DNA of 64,000 bases from Variovorax sp. OK212. Lineage in GTDB: Bacteria > Pseudomonadota > Gammaproteobacteria > Burkholderiales > Burkholderiaceae_C. This document shows positions 50,836 through 62,800 of the stretch, piece after piece (position 1 is the stretch's first letter; every line of letters starts with the position of its first letter). Made by a program: the position numbers and the translations under genes. The DNA is taken from the NCBI RefSeq assembly GCF_900112425.1, contig NZ_FOLP01000015.1:62001-126000 (forward strand), in the 5' to 3' direction. Under the pieces are notes generated by a model that saw only the letters and a program-made list of their open reading frames with translations, had not been told where the DNA came from and did not search any database.

Positions 50836-53800
50836 ATGAGCAACAAGACATTCCGCCACGCGCCGGTCGCGCATGCGGTCGTCATCGCATTGGCCACCGC
50901 GGGCCTGGCCGGCCACGCACAGGCGCAGCGCGCCTTCAGCGCCGCATGGATGGCGCAGAAGAACATGGCGCAGGGCACGGCCGCCGCCACCGGCTACCTG
51001 CCCAACGGCACGCCGGCCTCGCTGCTGACGAACCCGCAGGCGCAGCAGCAGCGCGCGAACGAGCAGCTGCAGCGTTCGATCGGCAACCTGACCCTGGCCG
51101 CGCAGGCCATCGCGGCGCAGCAGGCCGCACAGGCGGCGGCGCGCGAGGCCGCGCTGAAGAACCCGTCTTCCGTGCCCGACGGCCTGGCCGAAGGCGGCCT
51201 GCGGATCGACACCAACAGCCTCACGGCCGGCTGGGCCAACGCCAACGTACCGGTGCAGTCGCAGCAGGCCGACGGGCGCACGAACGTGGCGATCCAGCAG
51301 ACCGGCGACAAGGCCGTGCTGAACTGGGAGACTTTCAACGTCGGCAAGAACACCACCGTGAAGTTCGACCAGCAGCCGAGCTGGGCCGTGCTCAACCGGG
51401 TGAACGACCCGAACGCGCGGCCCTCTCAGATCCGGGGGCAGATCCAGGCCGACGGCACGGTGATGATCGTCAACCGCAACGGCATCGTGTTCAGCGGCAG
51501 CAGCCAGGTCGACACCCGCAACCTGCTGGCCTCCGCCGTGGGCATGACCGATGCGCAGTTCAAGCGCGGCATCTACAGCCAGGCGCTGGGCACCGGCTTC
51601 GTGCCCACGCTGGCCAACGACCTGAACGTGACGCCCTCGACCTCGTCGAACGGCAAGGCCACCGGCGACGTGGTCGTCGAGGCCGGTGCACGCATTGCCA
51701 CGCGCGCGCCGCAGACCGTGACCGAGGGCGGCGGCTACGTGCTGCTGGCCGGGCGCGAGACGCACAACCGCGGCACCATCGTCACGCCGAGCGGGCAGAC
51801 CATGCTCGCCGCGGGCGACAGCTTCGTCATCCGCAAGGGCGTGGGCACCGACAGCAACCAGCAATCGAGCACGCGCGGCAACGAGGTCACGGTGGCGCGC
51901 GTGGCCGACAGCACAGCCGGGCGCGTGTCCAACGCGGGCCTGATCCAGGCGCTCACCGGCGACATCACGCTGGCCGGCCACACGGTCGAGCAATCGGGCG
52001 TGCTGCTGTCGAGCACCAGCGTCAACACGCGCGGCACCGTGCACCTGAGCGCCACCGGCGACGCCGATGCGCGCGTCACGCTGGCCCCGGGCAGCGTCAG
52101 CGCCGTGCTGCTGGACAACAGCAGCGCCACCGCGCTCGACGTGCAGCGCGACGCGCTCATCAAGGACTCGGCCAGCCTCTCCGACGGCGCCTACAACCGG
52201 CGCGACCAGTCGCTGGTGCAGATCGCATCGAGCGGCAACGTCGAGTTCCTGTCCGACTCGATGACGCTGGCCACCGGCGGCCAGGTCAACGTGAACGCGG
52301 TGCGCCGCATCCAGGTGGCCGATCGCGCGGCCATCGACGTGGCGGGCGCGGTCGGCGTGAGCGTGGCCATGGCGTCGAACAACGTCGAGATCAATGTCCA
52401 GGGCAACGAGCAGCGCGACGCGCCGGGCAACCGCGACAGCAAGAACCTCAACAACGCCAACCTCTGGATCGACCGCCGCACCCTGGTGCGCGTGGCGGCC
52501 GGCACCAACGGCTACACCACCGACCGCTGGTACACCGGCGGCGGCCTGCTCGAAGTCAGCGGCTACCTGAACACCGGCGGCCACGGCATCGGCGAATGGG
52601 CCGCCTCGGGCGGTACCGTGGCCTTCGGCGGCGGAGAAGTGGTGACGCAGGCGGGCTCGGCCATCAACGTGTCGGGCGGCACCCTCGACGTGCAGACCGG
52701 CATGCTCAAGCAGAGCTGGCTCAAGGGCAACGACGGCCGGCTCTACAACCTCTCCAGCGCGCCGGGCGACATGCTGTACACCGGCGTCTACAAGGGCTTC
52801 GAGAGCGAGCACCAGCGCTGGGGCAAGAACACCACCGACTATTTCTACAACCCTTTGATCGGTGCGCGCGAGCGCCTGGAAAGCGGCTACACGGTGGGCC
52901 GCGACGCCGGCCGCGTGATCGTCGGCACCAAGTCTGCCGTGCTCGAAGGCGACATCGAGGCCACCGTATTCCAGGGCGACCGCCAGCGCAACGCGCCCGA
53001 CGCGGCGTTCGACAGCTACCGGCAAGCGCAGACCGCCGCGCCGCGCAGCGGCCAGCTGCTCATCGGCCAGCTGCAGCCGATGTTCAGCATCGACACCGGC
53101 ATGCTGCGCGACAACCCCACGGCGCTGGTCGAGCGCATCGACATCGGCACGGTGCAACGCATCGCGCAAGACCTCAAGCTCGAAGACGCATTGCCCGACG
53201 CGCTGAAGGGCAAGCTGCAGATCGACGCCGGCTGGCTCAATCGCCAGCAACTCGGTGGCTTCAAGGCCTATGCGCAGGGCGGCATCACGGTCGACGCCGA
53301 CGTGGTCCTGGCCAACGGCGGCAGCATTGCGCTGCATGCGACGCAGGTGGACGTCAAGGCCAACCTCGGCGCGCGCGGCGGCAGCATCGCGCTGGGCGAC
53401 ACGGTCAACCGGCTGTTGCCCGGCAGCATCGTGAACTGGGCCGAGCAGCCGATCGGCAACTCGCTGCTCGAAGGCTACACGCGGCGCGTGGACGTGGCCG
53501 GCGGCGTGGCGCTCGACACGCACGGCCTCTGGACCAACCTGCGCAACAACCCCGCCGACATCGGCGGCCTGCCGTACATGAACGGCGGCAGCGTCACCAT
53601 CGCCAGCACGGGCGACGTGCGCCTGCACGCCGGCACGGTGATCGACACCTCGTCGGGCGCGGCCATGATGGCCGACGGCTCGCTGCAGGGTGGGCGCGGC
53701 GGCAACATCACGCTCCGATCGAACCAGAACGGCAACACCGGCGGTGGCGCGGGCACTTTGCTGCTCGAGGGCGAGCTGCGCGGCCACGGCGTGAAGGGCG

Positions 53801-56800
53801 GTGGCACGCTGACCATCGACACGGGCATCGGCGTTGCCATCGGCGGCGGCTTGCTCGCCAACCCGGGTCGGCTGGCAGCGGGTGAATCGGTGCCGGTGCA
53901 CCTGACGCTGGCCGAGGCCTTCACCATTCCCGCGGGCACGGTACTGCCGCAGGACTTCACGTATGTCTCGAACGTCGTACCGGCGGGCGAGGCGTTGAAG
54001 ATCATGCCGGTGTTCACGGTCAGCAGGCCCTACAAGCTGCCGGCCGCCTGGGTGGTGCCGCAGGCGACCGTCGCATGGGAATACGTCTTCGTCTCCAGCA
54101 AGAGCGGGAGCATCTACGCCAGCGGCAACACCATCCCGGCCGGCACCGAGCTGGTGGAGATCAGCGGCAAGATGGCGCCGGGCTATGTGGTGCCCGCCGC
54201 CGCATTCCCCAACGGCATGCCGGTGTCCGACTACAACGCCACGGTGGCTGCGGGCACGCCCTTTGTGCGCGACCTGGTGCTGGGCGAGGGCACGCTGCTG
54301 TTGGCCGGCAACCGCCTGCCGATCGACGTGGCGGTCAAGCCCTTGCTGGTGCTCGACGACAGCGTGTTCCGCAGCGGCTTCTCGCGCTATGCGATCAGTG
54401 CGCAGCAGGGTATGCAGGTGGCCGCCGGCGCGAAGGTCGATGTCGCCATGCCGCTGCTGCGGGCCGACCCGGCCGCTGCCCGCGCCACGGCCACCGGCGC
54501 CGATCCGTCGGCCGTGCTGCAGCGCTGGCTGCCGCCGGTGTGGCAGGAAGACCCGCTCAAGGGTGTGCTCACGCAGCGCGCCGGTGCCGACCTGTCGCTC
54601 AGCGCGGGCTCGGTCTACAGCCAGGCGCCGCTGGTCGTCGGCCAGGGCGCGACGCTCTCCGTCGACCCGGGGCGTTCGCTCACCCTCACGGGCAATGGCC
54701 AGATCACCATCGACGGCACGCTCAACGCGTGGGGCGGGCGCATCGGCGTGCTGCCCGGCGCGTTCGGCACCGGCAATGACGTGGGCCATCCCGCGGGTTC
54801 GGCCAATGCCACCTCCATCTGGATCGGCAGCGGCGCGGTGCTCGACGCCGCCGGCCGCGCCGACACGGCAACGGATTCGAAGGGCCGGGTGTACGGCGAC
54901 GTGGGCAGCGGCGGGCGCATCGAGATCGGCGCGGCCTACAAGGCCGACGCGGGCCAGGTCGACGCGGCCGATGCCTTCGTGGTCATCCGGCCGGGCGCGC
55001 GGCTCGATGCATCGGGCAGTGCCGCGCGGCTCGACCTGCCGGGACGCGGCACGCTCGACGTGGCGGGCGACGGCGGCCTGATCTCGCTGGCTTCGTACCG
55101 CGGCCTGTTCCTTGACGGCGACATGCGGGCGGCGGCGGGCGGCGCGGGTGCGGCCGGCGGCACGCTGGCACTGACGCTGGAAACGCCGAACTACGGCCCG
55201 GTCGACAAATTGAGCCTGAAGGGCATCAACGTCGACGACGCAGTGCGCGTGGCGCGCGAACTGGTGCTGGCGCAGGTGCAGGGCGACAGCGGCCTCTCGG
55301 CCGGCCTGAAGGTCGGCGACCGCGAGGCGGCCCTGGCCTACGGCACTGCGCGCGTGGGCGTGGACCGCATCGCGGCCGGCGGCTTCGGCAACCTCTCGCT
55401 GCTGGCCAACGGCCTCGTGAGCTTCGACGGCGACATCGACCTGCGCATGGGCCAGAGCCTGCGCCTGACCGCCAGCGCGTTCGGCCTGGCGGCCAATCCG
55501 GCCAACGCGGCGCCCACGTCGCAGGTCAGGCTCGCGGCCCCCTACATCCGGCTGGCGGGCAGCACGCGCGGCCAGGACGAAAACTACATCATGCCGAACC
55601 CGGTGCGGGGTTCGAAGAACAGTGGCAGCGGCGGCGGCATGCTCGGCTTGCCGCTCGTGGCCGAGGGCGCGCGCCTGCAGCTCGATGCGCAACTGATCGA
55701 CATCGCCGGCCAAGTAAATACCGGCGCGCGCGGGGCCATCGTGCAGAACGCGGGCGATCCGTTGACGGTCGAGCGCCTGGCTTTCAGGCAGATCGTGATG
55801 CGCTCGGACGGCGACCTGCGGCTGTCGCAGGCGGCGCAGTTCTACACCCCCGGCAGCCTGACCCTCGCGGCCTCGCAGATCTACCCCGCGATGAACGACA
55901 GCGGTGTCTTCGTGGTGGGCGAACGAGGCAGCTTCGACAAGTACGGCACGCTGCTTCGCGAGTTCGACCCGGCGCGCAGCCTGAACATCGAGCGCATTGA
56001 TCCCTCGGCACCGCTGCCGGCGCAGCCCTATTCGGCATTCGGCCGGCTGAGCTTTTCCTCGGCCGTGGTGAACCAGGGCGGCGTGGTACGCGCCCCGCTG
56101 GGCGAGATCGAGCTGGGCGCTGTCGCTGGGAGCGGGCCCACGGGCGAGGTCAACCTGCTGCCCGGCGGCGTCACCTCGGTCAGCGCCAAGGGGCTTGCCA
56201 TGCCGTACGGCGGCACGCTCGACGGCTTGAGCTACCTGTACGACGGCAAGGACGTGGTGTGGAAGGGCGCGGGCAACGGCCCTGCGGTCACGCTGTCGGC
56301 CCACGTGGTGAACGTGCGCGAAGGCGCGGTGCTCGACCTCTCGGGCGGCGGCGAGCTCACGGGCACCGCCTTCCTTCCGGGCCGCGGTGGCTCGACCGAT
56401 GCGCGCCTGAACCCGCTGGTGCAGACCACCGCGCGCGGCAGCTTCACGCTGCCCGGGCTGGCCACCAACCCGGTGTATGCCATCGTGCCCGGCGCGCAGG
56501 CCGGCCATGCGCCGCTGGTCAACGAGCACGGCGCCGGCGACCCGGCACTGGGCCGCCAGATCACCATCGGCGCGGGCGTGCCCGGGCTGCCGCCCGGCAC
56601 CTACACGCTGCTGCCCTCGACCTTCGCGCTGCTGCCCGGCGCCTTCCGCGTCGAGCTCAACGGGCTGGCACCCAACCTGCCGCCCTCGGGCGTCACGGTG
56701 CCCATGCGCAACGGCTCCTACGCCGCGGCGGCGCAGTTCAGCGTGACCAACACCGGCATCCGCGACGCACTGCCGACGCAGGTGTTCCTGACCCCGGCCG

Positions 56801-59800
56801 ACACGCTGCGCAGCTACTCGCAATACAACGAGACCAGCTACGCCGACTTCGCGATCGCACAGGCCGAGCGCTACGGCGTGCCGCGTCCGCTGCTGGAGCG
56901 CGACGCCAAGATGCTGCGCTTCAATTTCGCGCAGCCCGGCCGCCCGGGCGCGCTCGCGGCGAACGCGGACGCACCCGCATTGCGCTTCGCGGGCGTCGCC
57001 GACTACACGGCCGCGGCCGGCAGCTACGGCGGCACCGCGCTGGTGGACGGCAACTACAGCCCGAACATCGAAGTGCTGGCCGACGGCGCCGTGCGCACGC
57101 CGGGCTTCACAGGCGTGTCGGTGGCCGCCAGTGCCCTCAATGCCATCGCCGCGCCGCGCCTGGCGATCGGCGGCATGCCGAGCGTGCTCTACGTGGACTA
57201 CCTGGGCAGTTCGCAGGGCGCTAACATTGCGAACTTCCTGAGCGGGGCCGGGAACATCGTGCTGCGCGAAGGCGCGGTGCTGAAGGCCGGCGAGGTCTAC
57301 CTCGTCACGAATGTGAAAGCCGGCGGCATCGTTGTCGAGCAGGGCGCGGGCATCAACACGCTGGGCCGCGGCAAGGCAGCCTGGGACTCGCGCGACGGCT
57401 TTGTCTTCGCACCGGGCACATACAGCGTGCTGGCGGTCTCCAACGGCTGGCTCGACCTGCTGGCGCCGGCCTTCAGCGCCGACGAAACCCGGGGTGCGGG
57501 CCGCATCGACATCGGCGCCTGCGCGACCGGGTCGCTGTGCCAGGGCGTGACCCGGCTCTATTCCGAAGGCACCATCGCGGCGTCCACCGACCAGAGCTTC
57601 GAGCTGCGCGACGCAGCCCGCTACGGCACGCGCAACCTGGTGCTGTCGGTCGGCGGCATCAACGTCGGCAGCGAGGCCGCGCTGGCCGCCGCGGCCGCCC
57701 GCCATGCGCTGGCGCCGGGTCTCACGCTGAACCAGGGCATTCTCGAGCGCCTGCTGCGCGGCGACACCGCCAGCGGCGCACCGGCGCTCGAGAACCTGGT
57801 GCTGACCGCGCGCGACGCGGTCAATTTCCACGACTCGATCGAGCTGTCGACCATCGACCCGCTCACCGGCCGCTCGTCGCTGGAGCGGCTGGTGCTCGGC
57901 ACGCCCGCCATCTACGGCGCGGGCAACGCCGACACGCTGGCGCGCATCCGCACCGGCATCCTGGTGTGGAACGGCGCCACCACGGCGCCGGGCCTGGTCG
58001 CCGCGGGCGGCGCGGGCACCGGCAGCGGCCGGCTGCAGATCGATGCCGACCAGATCGAGTTCGGCTACGGCCCCAACAGCCGGCCCGACACCGTCCACAG
58101 CGTGGACCGGCTCGTCCTGGGCTTCGGCGAGGTGGTGCTCAACGCGCGCGAACGCGTCACGGCCAATCACACCGGCTCGCTGTCGGTCTACCAGTCGCAA
58201 GGCGCGTGGGACGACGCGCTGAAGGGCTTTGCCTTCAGCGGCGGCAACCTGCGCATCCAGACACCGTTGTTCACCGGCCAGGCCGGCTCGGTCAACAAGA
58301 TCAAGGCGGGCGGCGACATCGCGGTGAGCGCACCCGCCGGCATGGCCGCGCCGGCGCTCTCGGGCAAGGCGCTGACCGACGCGCTCGGCGCCGAGATCGG
58401 GCTGGACGCGGGCGGCAACCTCACGCTCGACACCCGCATCGCGCTGCCCAGCGGCAAGCTCACGGCCTCGGCGGCGCGCGACCTGCAACTGGCCGACGGC
58501 GCGCAGCTCGACCTTGCGGGTCGCAAGATCGGCTTCTTCGACGTCGCCAAGTACAGCTGGGGCGGCGACGTGGTGCTCGAGAGCCGCGCCGGCGACGTGC
58601 GCCAGTCGGCGGGCTCGCGCATCGACATGTCGGCCGACCACAACCGCGCCGGCAAGCTCACGGTGCTGGCGCTCGGCGAGGGCGCCGGCACGGTCGACCT
58701 GCGCGGCGCCATTGCGGGCGCCAGCAGCGGCCAGTACGACGCGGGCGGCACGCTGGTGCCCTATGCGGCCGGCGGCGCCGACATCCGCAGCCAGCACATC
58801 GAAGACTTCACGGGCCTGAACCGCCGCCTGGGCGAGGGCGGGGTGTTCGGCAGCCGCAGCTTCCAGCTCAAGCAGGGCGACCTGGTGCTGGGCGACGAAC
58901 TCAAGGCGCGTGAAATCAATGTGTCGGTGGACGGCGGCCGGCTGGCCGTGAACGGCACGGTGGATGCCAGCGGCGATCAGGCCGGCAGCATCCGCCTGGC
59001 CGCGCGCGACGGCGTGACCCTCGGCGGCGCGGCCCTGCTCGACGCGCACAGCCGCGTGCTGCGCGTGGACAGCTACGGCCAGGTCATCGAGGCGCCCAAC
59101 CGCGCCGTGATCGAGATCGACGCCGGCCAGGGCCGGCTGGTGCTGCAGGACGGCGCGCGCATGGACGTGCGCGCCGGCACCGGCGGCACCGCACAGGCGC
59201 TCGGCACCGTCGAGCTCAGCGCGCAGCGCGTGGGCGGCGAGCGCGGCAACGACATCGCCATCGACGCGAGCGGCAAGGTGCAGATCGACGGCGCGCGCGC
59301 CATCACCGTGAACGGCTTCTGGACCTACAACGACGCGGACGCCGGCACCGACCTCGCGGCCGACGGCCGCCCCTACCAGGTGGTGAACCAGGCCTACCTG
59401 GACCGCAAGCACGCCGACAGCCTGGCCTTCATGGGCAATGTGCTGGCCAACGGCAACCTGATGAACACCCGGCTGGCCGGCCTGCGCGCCTATGGCGACG
59501 CCTTCCACCTGCGCCCCGGCGTGTCCATCGTCAGCGCCACGCCCGACGGCGACCTGCACGTCGACGGCGACATCGACCTGTCGGGCTACCGCTATGCGAG
59601 CGTCAACCCGCGCACGCAGCAGACCGGTGTGTACGGCTCGGGCGAACCGGGCGCGCTGGTGCTGCGCGCCGGCGGCAACCTCAACGTGTACGGCAGCATC
59701 ACCGACGGCTTCGACACCTCGGTGCTGCCCGCCACGCCGAGCGACCAGGGTTGGGTACTGGTCAAGGGCCGCGTGCCGTGGGGCGGCGACGTCGTCGTGC

Positions 59801-62800
59801 CGCGCGGCGGCCTCGTCGAGCTGGCCGAGGGCACGTTCTTCCAGCCCGGTCGCACGCTCAACTTCGACCTGCCGATGCAGCCCATGAACCTGAAGGCCGG
59901 CACCGTGCTGGCCACCACCGCCACGCTCTCGGCCAACCTGGTGCTGCCCGCGGGCACGGTGCTCGGCGGCGCGGTGCGCGATGCCTCGGGCCATGTGCTG
60001 CATGCGGCGGGCGCGGTGCTGGCGCAGGCCGTCACGCTGCCAGCGGGCACGAAGCTCGACGCCGGCAACCGCCTGCCCGGCGACACGCGCGTCGCAGCCA
60101 TGACCTGGCCCGCCGGCGTGCCGCTGCCATTCCCCCCGGGCATCATCAACGACACGGGCGGCCTGAACTATCCGGTCAACGGCGTGCAGCTGGCCGGCTC
60201 GCTCATGCTGCGCAAGGGCGCAGTGGTGCCGGCTGAAACCATGGTCGTGCTGCCCGACGGCGTGACCTCCGTCAACCTGCGCCCGGCCGACGCCGACGGC
60301 AACCAGGGCCGCAACTTCGCGCTTGCGCCGATGCTGGCGCCGGGCTCCGGCTCGTGGTCGATGCGCCTGGTGGCCGGTGCCGACATCCGCGCCGCCGACA
60401 CCCGCGCGCTGCGCCCGCGCGACGCCAACGGCCAGCTGCTGCTGGCCGACACGCACTACGGCATGGGCGGAGAACTCATGTTGCAGCTGCCCACGCCCGG
60501 CGTGGCGGGCCAGTACTACTGGATGGGCGATTCGCTGATCCAGATCGGCTATGCACCAGGCAAGCTCATCGACCTCGACGAGTGGGGCGGGGAGGAAGCG
60601 GTGCAGGACATCAACAACTGGGGCGTGGGCGACCTCGTGACCTGGGCCCCTCTGGGCTCCGCACCGAAGACCCGGCCGGTGCCGGCCACGCAGCAGCTCT
60701 TCAGCGTGCTGCGCACCGGCACCGGCGACCTCGACCTGCTCGCCGGCGGCAACTTCACGATGAACTCGCTCTACGGCGTGTACACCGCGGGCACGCAGTC
60801 GGCGGGTGTCGCGGCGGCCTACAACCAGCCACGTGCGAAGGTCGACGGCATGGTGCTCGGCGGCACCGGTACGGAGTTCGAACCCTTCGTCGACGGCGGC
60901 GGCAAGAGCCTGTACCGCGCCTGGTACCCCGAGCACGGCGGCAATGTGTTGCTGCGCGCGCAAGGCGATGTCCGTGGCGACCTGGTCGGCGCGAACGTGT
61001 CGACGCGCCCGGACGCGATCGGCTCCCTGCGCTCGACGGGCGCCAGCGTCGACGTGGGCAACTGGCTGTGGCGCCAGGGCACAGGCAGTGCCGTGGCGGC
61101 CAGCGAAGGCGTGCCCACGGCCTGGTGGATCAATTTCGGCAGCTACGTGCCCGGTGCGACCGACTCCTACGCCACGTTCGGCACCGCGCCGCTCATGGTC
61201 GGCTTCATCGGCATCGGCACGCTGGGGGGCGGCAACCTCGTGCTCGAGGCCGGCGGCGATGCCGGGATGCTGACGAAGCGCGCGGACCGCTTCGCCGTCA
61301 ACGCCGCGCACAGCACCGGTCTCAACCTGGTAGTGGGCAGCACCGGGCGCGTGTCGGCCGACGGCCGGCAGCTCACGCTGACGGGCGGCGGCGATCTGGA
61401 CCTGCGCATCGGCGGCGGGCTCAACCCGGTGCCCGAGCTGCGGTCTTACCCGAGCACGGATGAGATCACGCCGCGGACGGTCTACAGCGGCAACCGCTCC
61501 GACCTGAACAGCACCTTCGTCAACCTGCGCGGCGCGCTGCGCATCCAGGCCGGTGCTGTGGGCGGGATCGAGCTGCGCTTCAACCGCGCCGACCCCGAGG
61601 AATCGCGCGCTTACCAGGTCTACACGGCCACCTCGTCCACCGCGGGCGGCGGTCCGGTGCTGGTGCCTGGCGACTCGGGCGTGCGCATCGACACCCGCGG
61701 CGACCTCGTGCTCGGCGGCGTGGCCGACGCGGGCCGCGTGGCCCAGCCGAACAACGGCGTGCCGTTCACTGCCAACGGCGTGCCGATGCCGGCCGACGGC
61801 TACAGCTGGTTCTCCCTGTGGACCCCGGGCAGCGCCATCGACCTGTTCAGCGCCGGTGGCAACCTGACGCCTTCCAACAGCACGACCGGAGACCTCTCGC
61901 ACGCCAACATCCAGGCCAGCGACGGCCGCTTTCTGATGCCTTCGGTGCTTCGCGCGGTGGCCGCCAGCGGCAGCATCTACTACGGCAACTCCGCCACGGG
62001 TCAGCTTGACAGCAGCAACAAGCCGGTGCAGTCGCCCGTGGGCGTCATGCTGGCGCCTTCGCCCGTGGGCCCGCAATACGCCAAGGCCGGCGTGGGCCAG
62101 CTGGAGCTGCTGGCGGCCGACTCGATCTATGCCGGCGGGTACGGCGTGACGCAGTCGGGCGCGGACCCCACGGCACTGCCGAATCCGTTCAACGCGGGCT
62201 TCAGCGGCTCCATGGCACCGACGTGGTACGGCACGCAGAAGCTCAGCAACATCAACCCCGACGCGCTGGCCCCCACCGTCTTCCTGGAGAACCTGACCCT
62301 GCGAGAGGGCGCCCAGCTCTATCCGCTGTTCAGCTTCACGCCGCCAACCGCCTCGGGCTACGCGGTGGTGGGCCAGCAGCCGGCGCGCTTCTATGCGAGC
62401 GAAGGCGACGTGATCGGCGTGCGCACGGGCGCCATCATCACCCGTGGCACGGGCGCCATCGGCAACCTGCCCACCTGGTACGAGGGTGGCGGGCCGGTGG
62501 CGATCCGCGCGGGGCGCGACATCGTCAATTCGGGCACCGGCCTCGGCAAGTCCGAACCCGTGCCGATCGAAGGGACCGGCTGGGGCACGCAGGCCTACAA
62601 CGGCAACCCCAGCGCGCCGCTGAAGCCCGTTCCGCTTTCGGGCGGCGGCGCGCGCGGCAATCTGATCGTGCACAACAACCCCGACGATGTGTCGGTGGTC
62701 CAGGCCGGGCGCGACGTGCGCTACAGCACCTTCTACGTGGCCGGCCCCGGCGTGCTCGAAGTGACGGCGGGGCGCGACGTGTACATGGCCGACAGGGCCG